From: Cedecea neteri | GTDB lineage: Bacteria; Pseudomonadota; Gammaproteobacteria; Enterobacterales; Enterobacteriaceae | Length of the DNA: 64,000 nucleotides | Direction: 5' to 3' | Assembly (NCBI RefSeq): GCF_000758325.1 | Contig: NZ_CP009459.1 | Location: forward strand, 868,001 to 932,000 | Part shown: positions 29,920 through 40,482 of the stretch, in pieces | Numbering within the stretch: the first letter of the stretch is position 1 | How the letters are laid out: each line of letters starts with the position of its first letter | Translations under genes and position numbers: made by a program | The notes under the pieces: generated by a model | Seen by the model: the letters and a program-made list of their open reading frames with translations, nothing else | Databases searched by the model: none | What the model was told of the DNA's origin: nothing

Positions 29920-31458
29920 ATGACAAACAATCCTCCCGATACCCGTATTATCCCCGGCGAGTATGGTTTCCCGCTCAAACTCAAACCCCGTTACGACAAC
30001 TACATCGGCGGCCAGTGGATTGCCCCGGTTGGCGGCCAGTACTATGAAAACCTCACCCCGGTAACCGGCCAGCCGCTGTGCGAAATCGCCAGCTCCGGCA
30101 AGGCCGACATCGACCTGGCGCTGGACGCCGCCCATGCAGCTAAAAAGGGCTGGGGGCAGATGTCCGTGCAGGAGCGCGCCACCATCCTGCTGAAAATTGC
30201 CGACCGCATGGAGCAAAACATTGAGCTGCTGGCGACGGCAGAAACCTGGGACAACGGCAAACCGATTCGCGAAACCAGCGCCGCCGACGTGCCGCTGGCT
30301 ATCGACCACTTCCGCTACTTCGCCTCCTGTATTCGAGCCCAGGAAGGCGGCATAAGTGAGGTGGATAAAGACACCGTCGCCTATCACTTCCACGAACCGC
30401 TTGGCGTGGTGGCGCAAATTATCCCGTGGAACTTCCCGTTGCTGATGGCGAGCTGGAAAATGGCCCCGGCTCTGGCGGCAGGTAACTGTATTGTACTGAA
30501 GCCTGCGCGACTGACCCCGCTCTCCGTGCTGCTGCTGATGGAGCTGGTTGGTGACCTTCTGCCGCCGGGCGTGGTTAACGTTGTGAACGGCGCGGGCGGC
30601 GAAATAGGTGAATACCTGGCAACCTCCAAACGCATCGCTAAAGTGGCGTTTACCGGCTCCACCGAAGTCGGCCAGCAGATCATGCAGTACGCCACTCAGA
30701 ACATCATCCCGGTCACGCTGGAACTGGGCGGAAAATCCCCGAACATCTTCTTCGCCGACGTGATGGAAGAGGAAGACGCCTTTTTCGACAAGGCGCTGGA
30801 AGGCTTTGCGCTGTTCGCCTTCAACCAGGGCGAGGTCTGTACCTGCCCGAGCCGCGCGCTGGTGCAGGAGTCTATCTATGAGCGCTTTATCGAGCGAGCC
30901 ATTCGCCGGGTGGAAGCCATCCGCAGCGGCAACCCGCTGGACAGCCGCACCCAGATGGGCGCGCAGGTGTCTCAGGGGCAGATGGAAACCATCCTCAACT
31001 ACATCGACATCGGCAAGAAAGAAGGCGCGGACGTACTGACCGGCGGGCGCAGAAAAGCGATGACGGGCGACCTGCAGGCGGGCTACTACCTTGAGCCGAC
31101 CATCCTGTTCGGTAAAAACAACATGCGTGTGTTTCAGGAGGAAATTTTCGGGCCGGTGCTCGCCGTCACCACGTTTAAAACCGTGGAGGAGGCACTGGAG
31201 CTGGCGAACGACACCGAATACGGCCTGGGCGCGGGCGTGTGGAGCCGCAACGGCAGCCTGGCGTACAAAATGGGGCGCGGTATTCAGGCCGGGCGCGTGT
31301 GGACCAACTGTTACCACGCCTACCCGGCACACGCGGCGTTCGGGGGCTATAAACAGTCCGGGATCGGGCGCGAGACCCATAAGATGATGCTGGAGCATTA
31401 TCAGCAGACGAAGTGCCTGCTGGTGAGCTATTCCGATAAGCCGCTGGGCTTGTTCTGA
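29920..31458 (+). CDS. aldB: Aldehyde dehydrogenase B
   Basis: AldB oxidises acetaldehyde and other aldehydes with NADP+. Starting at 29920 ([17 protein letters not shown]; ribosome site CAAGGAGACGGCC) gives 512 residues, exactly the E. coli length. The general-base Glu is in ELGGKSPN near residue 270, and the catalytic Cys is in [12 protein letters not shown] near 305. It lies between selB and the convergent fdhD. Next to the formate dehydrogenase genes it may be part of small-aldehyde and formate detoxification; that link is inference. Confidence 0.96.
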   Translation: MTNNPPDTRIIPGEYGFPLKLKPRYDNYIGGQWIAPVGGQYYENLTPVTGQPLCEIASSGKADIDLALDAAHAAKKGWGQMSVQERATILLKIADRMEQNIELLATAETWDNGKPIRETSAADVPLAIDHFRYFASCIRAQEGGISEVDKDTVAYHFHEPLGVVAQIIPWNFPLLMASWKMAPALAAGNCIVLKPARLTPLSVLLLMELVGDLLPPGVVNVVNGAGGEIGEYLATSKRIAKVAFTGSTEVGQQIMQYATQNIIPVTLELGGKSPNIFFADVMEEEDAFFDKALEGFALFAFNQGEVCTCPSRALVQESIYERFIERAIRRVEAIRSGNPLDSRTQMGAQVSQGQMETILNYIDIGKKEGADVLTGGRRKAMTGDLQAGYYLEPTILFGKNNMRVFQEEIFGPVLAVTTFKTVEEALELANDTEYGLGAGVWSRNGSLAYKMGRGIQAGRVWTNCYHAYPAHAAFGGYKQSGIGRETHKMMLEHYQQTKCLLVSYSDKPLGLF

Positions 31459-31464
31459 GGATTG

Positions 31465-31662
31465 ACCCTCACCCTAACCCTCTCCCTGGAAGGGAGAGGG
31501 AACGATTTAGCGTTGCCTGTTAGATATTTTCCCTGCCTCGCCTGAGGAGAGGATTGCTTCACCTTCCACTTCTTCCCCTGGCTCATCCGGGGAGAAGACT
31601 GCTCCACCTTTCACTTCTTTCCGCCCTCTCCCCTTTGGGGAGAGGGCCGGGGTGAGGGGGAA
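31465..31662. repeat. REP-like block between convergent aldB and fdhD
   Basis: At 31465-31500 a CCCTCACCCTAACCCTCTCCCT arm meets AGGGAGAGGG. At 31621-31661 there is an inverted unit, CCCTCTCCCC/GGGGAGAGG, ending GGGGTGAGGGGG. Between them are partial copies with TGAGGAGAGG and CCGGGGAGAAG. Two outward-facing units around degenerate internal ones resemble a BIME. It fills the space between convergent stop codons and probably ends both transcripts. Confidence 0.83.
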
Positions 31663-31665
31663 AAT

Positions 31666-32490
31666 CTAGCGCAGCCGCTCAGGATGCGTATAAACCGTCG
31701 CCCGTCCTGGCCGATTAAAGCCCACCAGCGTCAGATTTGTACGCTGCGCAACCTCAACCGCCAATGAGGTCGCCGCAGACACCGCGAACAGGATTTCAAT
31801 GCCGCACATCGCGGCCTTCTGCACCATTTCATAGCTCGCACGGCTCGACACCAGCGCAGCGCCGTTGTGCCAGGGATTACGGCTGCGAATACCCAGCATT
31901 TTATCCAGCGCCACATGGCGGCCGATATCTTCCCGCCCGTCGAGGATCTGCCCATCAGGATCGAGCCATAGCGCCGCATGGGTACAGCCGGTTAGCTCGC
32001 CGACAGGCTGGTAGTCGCGCATGTTCTTCAGCGCCGCATCCAGGTTTTCCAGGGCAAACGTCTGGGTAAACGACAGCGGCGGCACCGGGCGGCCAATATC
32101 GTTTAACTGCTCGACGCCGCACACGCCGCAGCCGGTTCGCCCGGCCAACGCCCGGCGGCGCTCTTTCAGCCCCATAAAGCGGCGGCTGGACAGCTCAATC
32201 TGTACTTCAATGCCGTTGCAGGACGGCGACACGTCCATCCCGTAAATCTCCGCAGGATTTTCGATGATGCCTTCTGACAGCGAAAACCCGAGCGCAAACG
32301 CTTCGAGGTCTTTGGGCGAAGCCATCATCACAACGTGTGAAATACCGTTGTAAACCAGCGCGACAGGGACTTCCTCCGCCAGCCAGTCGGTTTCGGCTAC
32401 GGTGAGATTGCCCCGGTGCCAAAGCTCAACGGTGCTGGCACCTGCGATCTGCGCCACAGTTTCTTTTTCAGAGTGGTGAAATTTGTTCAC
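31666..32490 (-). CDS. fdhD: Formate dehydrogenase sulfurtransferase FdhD
   Basis: FdhD transfers sulfur from IscS to the molybdenum cofactor of formate dehydrogenases, which is needed for activity. The 274-residue product carries the essential CxxC in [13 protein letters not shown] near residue 120, the segment [19 protein letters not shown] near the N-terminus, and the C-terminal [19 protein letters not shown]. It is divergent from fdoG, as in E. coli. Confidence 0.96.
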   Translation of the reverse strand: MNKFHHSEKETVAQIAGASTVELWHRGNLTVAETDWLAEEVPVALVYNGISHVVMMASPKDLEAFALGFSLSEGIIENPAEIYGMDVSPSCNGIEVQIELSSRRFMGLKERRRALAGRTGCGVCGVEQLNDIGRPVPPLSFTQTFALENLDAALKNMRDYQPVGELTGCTHAALWLDPDGQILDGREDIGRHVALDKMLGIRSRNPWHNGAALVSSRASYEMVQKAAMCGIEILFAVSAATSLAVEVAQRTNLTLVGFNRPGRATVYTHPERLR

Positions 32491-32670
32491 TTTGTTTTAA
32501 CCATTCGAGAACACCCTCAGTACCAATGTGGTATTCTACTTAATACCCCTTCCGGATGAAGGGAAGTAAGCCATCAAAATCTATATTGGTTCCAATTGTG
32601 AACCTTTGCGGGTAACCCCGCAAAAATAAATCCTAAGCAATGTGAAATGTCGAAATGTAAGGAGCGATCC

Positions 32671-35600
32671 ATGCAGGTCAGCAGAAGGCAGTTCTTTAAG
32701 ATCTGTGCTGGCGGTATGGCAGGCACCACGGCAGCAGCACTGGGCTTTGCCCCAGGCGCTGCGCTCGCGGAAACCCGGCAGTACAAGCTGCTGCGCACCC
32801 GTGAAACCCGTAACACCTGCACATACTGCTCCGTGGGCTGTGGGCTATTGATGTATAGCCTCGGCGACGGTGCAAAAAACGCAAAAGCCTCAATTTTCCA
32901 TATCGAAGGTGACCCGGACCACCCGGTAAACCGCGGCGCGCTGTGCCCGAAAGGGGCCGGTCTGGTGGACTTCATCCACTCCGAAAGCCGCCTGAAAACG
33001 CCTTCTTACCGTGCGCCAGGCTCTGATAAATGGCAGTCAATTAGCTGGGACGATGCCTTTGACCGCATCGCGAAGCTGATGAAAGAAGACCGCGACGCCA
33101 ACTTCATCGAAAAGAACGAACAGGGCACCACGGTCAACCGCTGGCTCTCCACGGGGATGCTTTGCGCCTCCGCGTCCAGCAACGAAACCGGCTATTTAAC
33201 CCAGAAATTTTCCCGCGCCCTCGGCATGCTTGCCGTGGATAACCAGGCGCGTGTCTGACACGGACCAACGGTAGCAAGTCTTGCTCCAACATTTGGTCGC
33301 GGTGCGATGACCAACCACTGGGTTGATATCAAAAACGCCAACCTCATCGTGGTGATGGGTGGGAACGCGGCAGAAGCGCATCCGGTGGGATTCCGCTGGG
33401 CGATGGAAGCCAAAATTCACAACGGCGCGAAGCTGATTGTGATCGATCCTCGCTTTACGCGAACCGCTTCGGTGGCGGATTTCTACACGCCTATCCGTTC
33501 CGGGACCGACATTGCATTCCTGTCGGGCGTCCTGCTGTACCTGATAAACAACAACAAATTCAACCGCGAGTACGTCGAGTCTTACACCAACGCCAACCTG
33601 ATTGTGCGTGAGGACTTCGGCTTCGACGACGGCCTGTTCACCGGCTACGACGCGGCAAACCGCAAGTACGACAAAACCACCTGGAACTACGAGCTGGATG
33701 AAGAAGGCTTCGCCAAACGCGACCTGACGCTTCAGCACCCGCGCTGCGTGTGGAATTTGCTGAAAGAGCATATTTCCCGCTACACGCCGGACGTGGTGAC
33801 CAGCATTTGTGGTACGCCGAAAGAAGACTTCCTGAAGGTGTGCGAGTACATCGCCGAAACCAGCGTGGCGGACAAAACCGCGTCGTTCCTGTACGCCCTG
33901 GGCTGGACACAGCACTCCATCGGCGCGCAGAACATCCGCACCATGGCGATGATCCAGCTGCTGCTCGGCAACATGGGGATGGCAGGCGGCGGCGTTAACG
34001 CCCTGCGTGGCCACTCCAACATTCAGGGTCTGACCGATCTCGGCCTGCTTTCCACCAGCCTGCCGGGTTACATGAACCTGCCGAGCGAAAAACAGGTGGA
34101 TATCGACAGCTATCTGGCGGCCAACACGCCGAAACCGCTGCTGAAAGGCCAGGTGAACTACTGGGGCAACTACCCGAAATTCTTCGTCTCGATGATGAAA
34201 GCCTTCTTTGGCGACAAAGCGACGAAGGAGAACAGCTGGGGCTACGACTGGTTGCCGAAGTGGGACAAAGGCTACGACGTGCTGCAGTACTTCGAGATGA
34301 TGAGCCAGGGCAAGGTCAACGGCTATCTGTGCCAGGGCTTTAACCCGGTGGCCTCGTTCCCTAACAAGAACAAGGTCGTGGCCTCGCTCTCGAAGCTGAA
34401 GTTCCTGGTCACCATTGACCCGCTGAACACCGAAACCTCCAACTTCTGGCAGAACCACGGCGAGATGAACGACGTTGATCCGTCGCAAATCCAGACCGAG
34501 GTGTTCCGCCTGCCGTCCACCTGCTTCGCAGAAGAGAACGGCTCCATCGTCAACTCCGGCCGCTGGCTGCAGTGGCACTGGAAAGGGGCGGATGCGCCAG
34601 GGGAAGCGCTGAACGACGGCGAAATCCTCTCCGGCATCTTCACCCGCCTGCGCCACATGTACGAACGCGACGGCGGCAAAGTGCCTGAGCAGGTGCTGAA
34701 CATGACCTGGCAGTACCTGACGCCGGACAACCCGGCGCCGGAAGAAGTGGCCATGGAAAGCAACGGCAAGGCGCTGGCAGACCTGATTGACCCGGCCACC
34801 GGCGCGGTGCTGGTGAAAAAAGGGCAACAGCTCAGCTCCTTTGCTCAGCTGCGCGACGACGGGACAACGTCCAGCGGCTGCTGGATCTTCGCCGGGAGCT
34901 GGACGCCGGACGGTAACCAGATGGCACGCCGCGACAACGCCGACCCGTCAGGCCTGGGCAACACGCTCGGCTGGGCATGGGCGTGGCCGCTTAACCGCCG
35001 CATTCTGTATAACCGTGCCTCCGCCGATCCGTCGGGTAAACCGTGGGATGAAAAACGCCGCCTGATCTCCTGGGATGGCGCGAAATGGGGGGGCATCGAC
35101 GTGCCGGACTACAGCACCGCCGCGCCGGACAGCGGCGTCGGGCCGTTTATCATGCAGCCGGAAGGGCTGGGTCGCCTGTTTGCCCTCGACAAGATGGCAG
35201 AAGGGCCGTTCCCGGAACACTACGAGCCGTTTGAAACACCGCTGGGCACCAACCCGCTGCACCCGAACGTGGTCTCCAACCCGGCAGCCCGCGTGTTTAA
35301 AGATGACCTGGAAGCAATGGGCACGCACGACAAGTTCCCGTATGTCGGCACCACCTATCGTCTGACGGAGCATTTCCACTACTGGACCAAACATGCGCTG
35401 CTGAACGCCATCGCGCAGCCGGAGCAGTTTGTCGAGATTGGCGAGAAGCTTGCCAACAAGCTCGGCATCGCCCACGGCGACACGGTGAAGGTCTCCTCCA
35501 ACCGCGGCTATATCAAGGCCAAAGCGGTGGTGACCAAGCGTATCCGCACGCTGGACGTTCACGGTCAGAAGGTGGACACCATCGGGATCCCGATTCACTG

Positions 35601-35721
35601 GGGTTACGAAGGCGTGGCGAAGAAAGGCTTTATCGCCAATACCCTGACGCCGTTTGTCGGGGATGCCAACACGCAAACGCCAGAGTTTAAGGCGTTCCTG
35701 GTCAACGTGGAAAAGGTGTAA
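32671..35721 (+). CDS. fdoG: Formate dehydrogenase-O alpha subunit (selenoprotein)
   Basis: The catalytic subunit oxidises formate at a Mo-bis-MGD centre in the periplasm. The in-frame TGA at 33256-33258 must be read as selenocysteine (residue 196 from the start at 32671). With it the protein has 1016 residues, the E. coli FdoG length, and an RV-Sec-HGPT context. The Tat signal is SRRQFFKICAGG, and the [4Fe-4S] motif CTYCSVGCG lies near residue 50. The start at 32671 has AAGGAG 7 bp upstream; an in-frame ATG at 32647 precedes that ribosome site. fdoH, fdoI and fdhE follow. Confidence 0.97.
33256..33298 (+). promoter_or_regulatory. SECIS element of fdoG
   Basis: Eleven nucleotides after the UGA, GG-(bulged U)-AGCA at 33270-33276 pairs with TGCT-CC at 33282-33287 around an AGTCT loop. 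This is the bulged-U, AGUCU/GGUCU-loop form bound by SelB. An outer stem, GACCAA (33263-33268) with TTGGTC (33293-33298), extends it. The spacing and shape match the bacterial consensus known from fdhF and fdnG. Confidence 0.93.
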
Positions 35722-35733
35722 CGGAGACGAATT

Positions 35734-36636
35734 ATGGCTTATCAATCTCAGGACATTATCCGTCGTTCCGCCACTAACGGCTTCACGCCCGCGCCTCAGG
35801 CGCGGGATCACCAGCAAGAGGTCGCCAAGCTTATCGACGTCACCACCTGCATCGGCTGTAAGGCCTGCCAGGTGGCGTGCTCGGAGTGGAACGACATCCG
35901 TGATGAAGTGGGGCACAACGTCGGGGTGTACGACAACCCGGCGGACCTGACCGCCAAATCCTGGACGGTGATGCGCTTCTCGGAAGTGGAGCAGAACGAC
36001 AAACTGGAATGGCTGATCCGCAAAGACGGCTGTATGCACTGCGCGGATCCGGGCTGCCTGAAGGCGTGCCCGTCGGAAGGGGCTATTATTCAGTATGCCA
36101 ACGGCATCGTCGACTTCCAGTCCGAACAGTGCATCGGCTGCGGCTATTGCATTGCGGGCTGCCCGTTCGACGTGCCGCGCCTGAACCCGGAGGACAACCG
36201 CGTCTACAAATGTACCCTATGCGTGGACCGTGTCACCGTGGGCCAGGAGCCTGCATGCGTGAAAACCTGCCCGACCGGGGCGATTCATTTCGGCTCGAAA
36301 GAGGATATGAAGACCCTCGCCGGCGAGCGCGTGGCGGAACTGAAAACCCGTGGTTATGACAACGCAGGTTTGTACGATCCGGCAGGCGTTGGCGGGACGC
36401 ACGTCATGTACGTGCTGCACCATGCGGACAAGCCGACGCTGTATCACGGCCTGCCGGAGAACCCGTCCATCAGCCCAACCGTGAAGTTCTGGAAAGGCGT
36501 CTGGAAACCGCTGGCCGCCATCGGCTTTGCGGCGACCTTTGCCGCCAGCGTCTTCCACTACGTTGGGGTCGGCCCGAACCGTGCCGATGAAGAGGACGAT
36601 AATCTGCACCATGACGACGACGAGGTGCGTAAATGA
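35734..36636 (+). CDS. fdoH: Formate dehydrogenase-O beta (iron-sulfur) subunit
   Basis: FdoH passes electrons from the catalytic subunit to the cytochrome through four [4Fe-4S] clusters. Cys groups are visible in [37 protein letters not shown] and CTLCVDR with CVKTCP. A C-terminal membrane anchor ([20 protein letters not shown]) lies near residues 257-276. The 300-residue length matches FdoH. It starts 12 bp after fdoG and overlaps fdoI by 4 bp (ATGA). Confidence 0.97.
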   Translation: MAYQSQDIIRRSATNGFTPAPQARDHQQEVAKLIDVTTCIGCKACQVACSEWNDIRDEVGHNVGVYDNPADLTAKSWTVMRFSEVEQNDKLEWLIRKDGCMHCADPGCLKACPSEGAIIQYANGIVDFQSEQCIGCGYCIAGCPFDVPRLNPEDNRVYKCTLCVDRVTVGQEPACVKTCPTGAIHFGSKEDMKTLAGERVAELKTRGYDNAGLYDPAGVGGTHVMYVLHHADKPTLYHGLPENPSISPTVKFWKGVWKPLAAIGFAATFAASVFHYVGVGPNRADEEDDNLHHDDDEVRK

Positions 36637-37268
36637 AAAAGCAACCGACCATTCAGCGTTACAGCGCGCCGGAGCGCATCAACCACTGGATCACCGCCTT
36701 CTGCTTCGTGCTGGCGGCGGTGAGCGGACTGGGCTTTTTCTTCCCGTCCTTCAACTGGCTGATGGGCATTCTCGGCACGCCGCAGCTGGCACGCATCCTC
36801 CACCCGTTCGTTGGGGTGGTGATGTTCGCCTCCTTCATCATCATGTTTTTCCGTTACTGGCACCACAACCTAATCAATCGGGATGATATCTTTTGGGCGA
36901 AGAATATTCGTAAGATCGTCGTCAACGAGGAAGTGGGAGACACCGGGCGCTATAACTTCGGCCAGAAATGCGTGTTCTGGGCGGCGATTATTTTCCTGGT
37001 GCTGTTGCTGGTGAGCGGCGTGATTATCTGGCGTCCTTACTTTGCGCCAGTCTTCCCAATTCCGGTTATTCGATTTGCGTTAATGCTGCATTCATTTGCC
37101 GCGGTAGCGTTAATTGTGGTTATCATGGTGCATATTTACGCCGCCCTTTGGGTAAAAGGCACCATCACCGCGATGGTGGAGGGCTGGGTTACCACGACGT
37201 GGGCGAAGAAACATCACCCGAAATGGTACCGCGAAGTCCGCCAGAAACAGGAAAAGTCATCTGAATGA
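36633..37268 (+). CDS. fdoI: Formate dehydrogenase-O gamma subunit, cytochrome b556
   Basis: A membrane cytochrome that hands electrons to quinone. The 211-residue length equals E. coli FdoI. Four hydrophobic spans can be seen, near residues 16-40, 52-72, 113-135 and 148-170. Haem-ligand His candidates are in [21 protein letters not shown] and [12 protein letters not shown]. It overlaps fdoH and fdhE by 4 bp each, so the operon is tightly coupled. Confidence 0.96.
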   Translation: MKKQPTIQRYSAPERINHWITAFCFVLAAVSGLGFFFPSFNWLMGILGTPQLARILHPFVGVVMFASFIIMFFRYWHHNLINRDDIFWAKNIRKIVVNEEVGDTGRYNFGQKCVFWAAIIFLVLLLVSGVIIWRPYFAPVFPIPVIRFALMLHSFAAVALIVVIMVHIYAALWVKGTITAMVEGWVTTTWAKKHHPKWYREVRQKQEKSSE

Positions 37269-38194
37269 GTATTCGCATAATCCCGCAAGATCAGCTGGAG
37301 AAGAGCGAGAAACGCACGGCGGAAGTGATTCCGCCGTTATTATTCCCCAGGCTCAAAAATCTCTACAACCGCCGCGCTGAACGCCTGCGCGAGCTGGCTG
37401 CCAGCAACCCACTGGGCGATTATCTGCGCTTTGCCGCGCTGATTGCCCACGCGCAGGAAGTGGTGCTGTACGACCACCCGCTGGAGATGGATTTAACCGC
37501 CCTGATTGCCGAGTCGGCCAAAACCGGCAAGCCGCCGCTGGATATTCACGTCCTGCCGCGCGACCCGCACTGGCAGCGCCTGCTGCAGTCGCTGATTGCC
37601 GAACTGAAGCCAGAAATGGACGGCCCGGCGTTAGCGGTGATTGAAAATCTTGAAAAGGCTTCTTCGCAGGAGCTGGAAGAGATGGCCACCGCGCTGTTCA
37701 ACGCCGACTTCGCGCTGGTCAGCAGCGACAAGGCACCGTTTATCTGGGCTGCGCTGTCGCTCTACTGGGCGCAAATGGCGACGCTTATCCCCGGCAAAGC
37801 CAAAGCCGAATACGGCGAACAGCGCCAGTTCTGCCCGGTTTGCGGCTCGATCCCGGTTTCCAGCATGGTGCACATCGGCACCACCAACGGCCTGCGTTAT
37901 TTGCACTGCAACCTGTGCGAAACCGAATGGCACGTGGTGCGCGTGAAGTGCAGCAACTGCGAGCAGACCCGCGACTTAAACTACTGGTCGCTGGACAGCG
38001 AACAGGCGGCGATCAAAGCCGAAAGCTGCGGCGACTGCGGCACCTACCTGAAAATTCTCTATCAGGAGAAGGACCCGAAAGTGGAAGCCGTCGCCGACGA
38101 CCTGGCCTCGCTGGTGCTCGATGCCCGCATGGAGCAGGAAGGCTTCGCCCGCAGCAGCATCAACCCGTTCTTATTCCCCGGCGAAGGGGAATAA
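37265..38194 (+). CDS. fdhE: Formate dehydrogenase accessory protein FdhE
   Basis: FdhE is a cytosolic Tat proofreading chaperone needed for assembly of the respiratory formate dehydrogenases. The 309-residue product has the four C-terminal CxxC rubredoxin-like pairs: [23 protein letters not shown] and CGDCGTY, between residues about 193 and 265. The ATG overlaps the fdoI stop (ATGA). It is the last gene of fdoGHI-fdhE, followed by a strong hairpin. Confidence 0.96.
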   Translation: MSIRIIPQDQLEKSEKRTAEVIPPLLFPRLKNLYNRRAERLRELAASNPLGDYLRFAALIAHAQEVVLYDHPLEMDLTALIAESAKTGKPPLDIHVLPRDPHWQRLLQSLIAELKPEMDGPALAVIENLEKASSQELEEMATALFNADFALVSSDKAPFIWAALSLYWAQMATLIPGKAKAEYGEQRQFCPVCGSIPVSSMVHIGTTNGLRYLHCNLCETEWHVVRVKCSNCEQTRDLNYWSLDSEQAAIKAESCGDCGTYLKILYQEKDPKVEAVADDLASLVLDARMEQEGFARSSINPFLFPGEGE

Positions 38195-38202
38195 ATCTGC
38201 CC

Positions 38203-38228
38203 TACCGGCCAGCCTTCACTGGCCGGTA
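38203..38228. terminator. Hairpin between convergent fdhE and the YgdR-like gene
   Basis: TACCGGCCAG (38203-38212) and CTGGCCGGTA (38219-38228) form a perfect 10-bp stem with a 6-nt loop, followed by ATTT on the plus strand. It probably ends both converging transcripts. Confidence 0.82.
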
Positions 38229-38244
38229 ATTTCGTTCCCGGCAA

Positions 38245-38466
38245 TCAGCCGCGCTTAATCATCTGCACAACCTGATCGTTTTGGATCTGATGCTCCACGC
38301 CCTGTGCGTCGTAGTAACGCGTCAGCCCCGTCTGCTTGTCCAGCTCCGGCTTGCCTTTGGTCACGATCATTTCGCCCGTTTTAGTCGACATCACGTAGCT
38401 ACTTGAACAAGCCACCGCCGACAGCGCAACCACGCCCACCAACATCACCCCGAACAGTTTGTTCAT
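38245..38466 (-). CDS. YgdI/YgdR family lipoprotein (DUF903)
   Basis: A 73-residue lipoprotein. The start at 38466 (MNKLFGVMLVG) is the first ATG; the upstream in-frame codon at 38475 is TTG. The signal peptide ends in a lipobox-like SAVAC. The mature part has the DUF903 core (YVMSTKTGEMIVTKGKPE, RYYDAQGVEHQIQNDQVVQM). Function is unknown in the family. It is convergent with fdhE. Confidence 0.88.
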   Translation of the reverse strand: MNKLFGVMLVGVVALSAVACSSSYVMSTKTGEMIVTKGKPELDKQTGLTRYYDAQGVEHQIQNDQVVQMIKRG

Positions 38467-38699
38467 TTTTGCCAACCCGTTATTGTTTTAGACGCCGGAT
38501 TGTAGCTGGATGAAATGCAACCGGTTGTTAACGAGTATTGCTAAGGGAGACTGGGGAAGAGGCGTCTCCGTAGCAGCTCATGCCACCGCACAATCTGCCC
38601 TCTTCTTCCATTAGACATTTTCCACTCGGCAAGAGACTCTGTCAGCGCACACCACAACACTCTGACAGTCCGTCACTTTCTCTTATCAGGATATTATCT

Positions 38700-39035
38700 A
38701 TGTCAGTCACAGAACCCGTCATCCGCCAGTATGAGGCGTACAATGCTCACGATCTCGAGGCCTTTGCCGCCTGTTTTAGCGAAGACTTCATCGCTTACCG
38801 CCCACCTGCCACCACGCCTTCGCTGGAAGGACGTGATGCCCTTTATGCTTTCTATAAAGAACATCGCTTCAATAACCCGGCCCTGCGAGCAGAAATCATT
38901 TCCCGTACCGCGCTGGGCAACAAGGTGTTCGACCACGAGAAGATCCACGGCCTGAGCGATGAACCGATTGAAAGCATGGCGGTTTTCGAAGTAGAAAACG
39001 GATTGATCAAAACGGCCTGGTTCTTTTTTGGCTGA
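38700..39035 (+). CDS. SnoaL/NTF2-like family protein
   Basis: A 111-residue protein with a SnoaL-like cone fold pattern: a helix with VIRQYEAYNAHDLEAFAACFSEDF, then YRPPATTPSLEGRDALYAFYKE, then strands ending LIKTAWFFFG. The start at 38700 is the natural one; the frame is open upstream to 38580 without a ribosome site. Such proteins are often isomerases or of unknown role. The gene is followed 83 bp on by an esterase gene, possibly in one transcript. Confidence 0.8.
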   Translation: MSVTEPVIRQYEAYNAHDLEAFAACFSEDFIAYRPPATTPSLEGRDALYAFYKEHRFNNPALRAEIISRTALGNKVFDHEKIHGLSDEPIESMAVFEVENGLIKTAWFFFG

Positions 39036-39118
39036 ACCCTGCCAGCCATAAATAATGGGTTTACCCGACCAGTTTGTCGGCATAGGATATGTATATTCAT
39101 CCAGTAAAAGGACGTATT

Positions 39119-40033
39119 ATGGCTCTTGAACCCGCTATTGCCCGGCTGGTGGATGACTTTATTGCCGCCGGTCGCCCCTCTTCCCGCCAGCAAAGTTTTG
39201 CCGAACGCCGGGCGGGATATGTCGCCAGTACCGTGCTGGCCGGTGAAACGGAAACCAGAGTTCAGGTGGAAGATATATCCCTGGAGGGAATACCGTTACG
39301 GGTCGTGTCTCCACTCGACGCCAGTGGAACACTGCCGACGGTGATTTATTATCACGGCGGCTGCTTTGTCAGCGGTGGGTTTGCCACTCACGATAATCAG
39401 CTCCGCCAGTTAGCTTTTCACAGCGGATGCCGGATCATTGCCGTACAGTATCGCCTGGCCCCTGAACACACTTACCCTGCCGCCCATGATGATGCCGAAC
39501 GTGCCGCCATATTAATCAGGCAGCACGCCATGAATTTAGGCGTCGATAGTGAGCGTATCACGCTTGCCGGAGACAGCGCGGGCGGGCAAATCGCCCTGGT
39601 AACTTCCCTGCGCCTGAAAGCCGCCGGGGAATGGCTCCCGGCCAGCCTGATACTGATTTATCCCATGCTCGACGCCGGTGCCACGCTGCCAAGCTACCGG
39701 CAGAACGGCGAAGACTATGTCATCACCCGCGATACCTTGCTCAGCGGCTTTGAAGCTTATTTCCCGGGAACGGATGTGATGCACCCGGAAGCCAGCCCAC
39801 TGTGGCGCGAGGATTTTGCCGGGCTGCCACCGGTGCATATCATCACCGCCGAATACGATCCCCTGCGCGATGAAGGTGAGCGACTTTATTCCCACCTTAC
39901 AGAACAAGGTGTGACCGCAAGTTGCCAGCGTTATTTGGGCGTGATCCACGGCTTCTTCCAACTGGGCGGTATTAGCCTGGCGGCAAGAGATGCCATGCGA
40001 GACATCGCCTGGCGAACCGCGTCAACAGGGTGA
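39119..40033 (+). CDS. Alpha/beta hydrolase, HSL-type esterase
   Basis: A 304-residue carboxylesterase of the hormone-sensitive lipase family. The oxyanion motif is YYHGGCFVSGG (the usual HGGGF with a Cys in place of the third Gly). The nucleophile is GDSAGG near residue 157, with the acid in AEYDPLRDEG and the His in VIHGFFQLGG. The start at 39119 follows AAAGGACGTATT. It is close to Aes-type acetyl esterases, but the substrate is unknown. It is the last gene before selC. Confidence 0.88.
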   Translation: MALEPAIARLVDDFIAAGRPSSRQQSFAERRAGYVASTVLAGETETRVQVEDISLEGIPLRVVSPLDASGTLPTVIYYHGGCFVSGGFATHDNQLRQLAFHSGCRIIAVQYRLAPEHTYPAAHDDAERAAILIRQHAMNLGVDSERITLAGDSAGGQIALVTSLRLKAAGEWLPASLILIYPMLDAGATLPSYRQNGEDYVITRDTLLSGFEAYFPGTDVMHPEASPLWREDFAGLPPVHIITAEYDPLRDEGERLYSHLTEQGVTASCQRYLGVIHGFFQLGGISLAARDAMRDIAWRTASTG

Positions 40034-40102
40034 TTCCCAGGCTGTTAGACTGATTTAGTAAAGAATTTCACTTTAGGCGCAGGATATATTCTTACTGACC
40101 CA

Positions 40103-40131
40103 TTGGGTAGCAGCAGGAAACCCGGTATACT
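40103..40131 (+). promoter_or_regulatory. Likely selC promoter
   Basis: TTGGGT (40103-40108) and TATACT (40126-40131) are spaced by 17 bp and followed by a GC-rich CCGCCCCGCC discriminator. This fits a stringently controlled stable-RNA promoter. Transcription would begin near 40138, leaving a short 5' leader before the tRNA. Confidence 0.7.
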
Positions 40132-40162
40132 CCGCCCCGCCTCCATGTAGCAATGAAGGCGC

Positions 40163-40257
40163 GGAAGGTCGTCGTCTCCGGTGAGGCGGCTGGACTTCAA
40201 CTCCAGTTGGTGCCGCCAGCGGCGCCGGGCAGGTTCGACTCCTGTGGCTTTCCGCCA
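40163..40257 (+). tRNA. selC: tRNA-Sec (anticodon TCA)
   Basis: A 95-nt tRNA with encoded CCA, nearly identical to E. coli selC through the D, anticodon and variable arms. The anticodon loop CTTCAAC gives TCA at 40197-40199. The long variable arm and the GGTTCGACTCC T-arm are present. The 8-bp acceptor stem pairs GGAAGGTC with GGCTTTCC through two G-U wobbles, a change from E. coli but still paired. It charges with serine and is converted by SelA. It is a classic island insertion site; a degenerate copy of its 3' half lies at 42928-42978. Confidence 0.97.
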
Positions 40258-40482
40258 AAATTAAAATATCAAAAACATCTAAATAAAATAATTGGTTGAG
40301 AATATTAAAATATTTCCACCAAAGCACATTAATGTTTTAGAGTGCAATTTATTTCATGCAGTCGTCCAGAAATCCGCAGTACGTCTTATTCATTTCCAGT
40401 GCGATAAAAATCTTATACATTCATAGATGATGCCGGCCACTTTCAGGTACGGAAATATTGCAACGCTCTGTTAATCCCGATG
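40258..40482. other. AT-rich spacer after selC
   Basis: About 225 bp, much richer in A and T than the surroundings, with no reading frame that has a ribosome site. Integrase genes of selC islands usually sit here, but none is present. It ends at the 150-bp repeat. It is best read as residue of a lost or rearranged insertion. Confidence 0.6.

Noticed and set aside
29884-31398. 504-residue open frame on the minus strand
   Set aside because: Antisense to aldB; composition is that of a shadow frame.
32647-33258. Short 203-residue molybdopterin protein ending at TGA
   Set aside because: It is the first part of fdoG; the TGA is a Sec codon with a SECIS, and the frame continues to 35721.
33196-34827. 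543-residue open frame on the minus strand
   Set aside because: Antisense to fdoG, with no recognisable domain or ribosome site.
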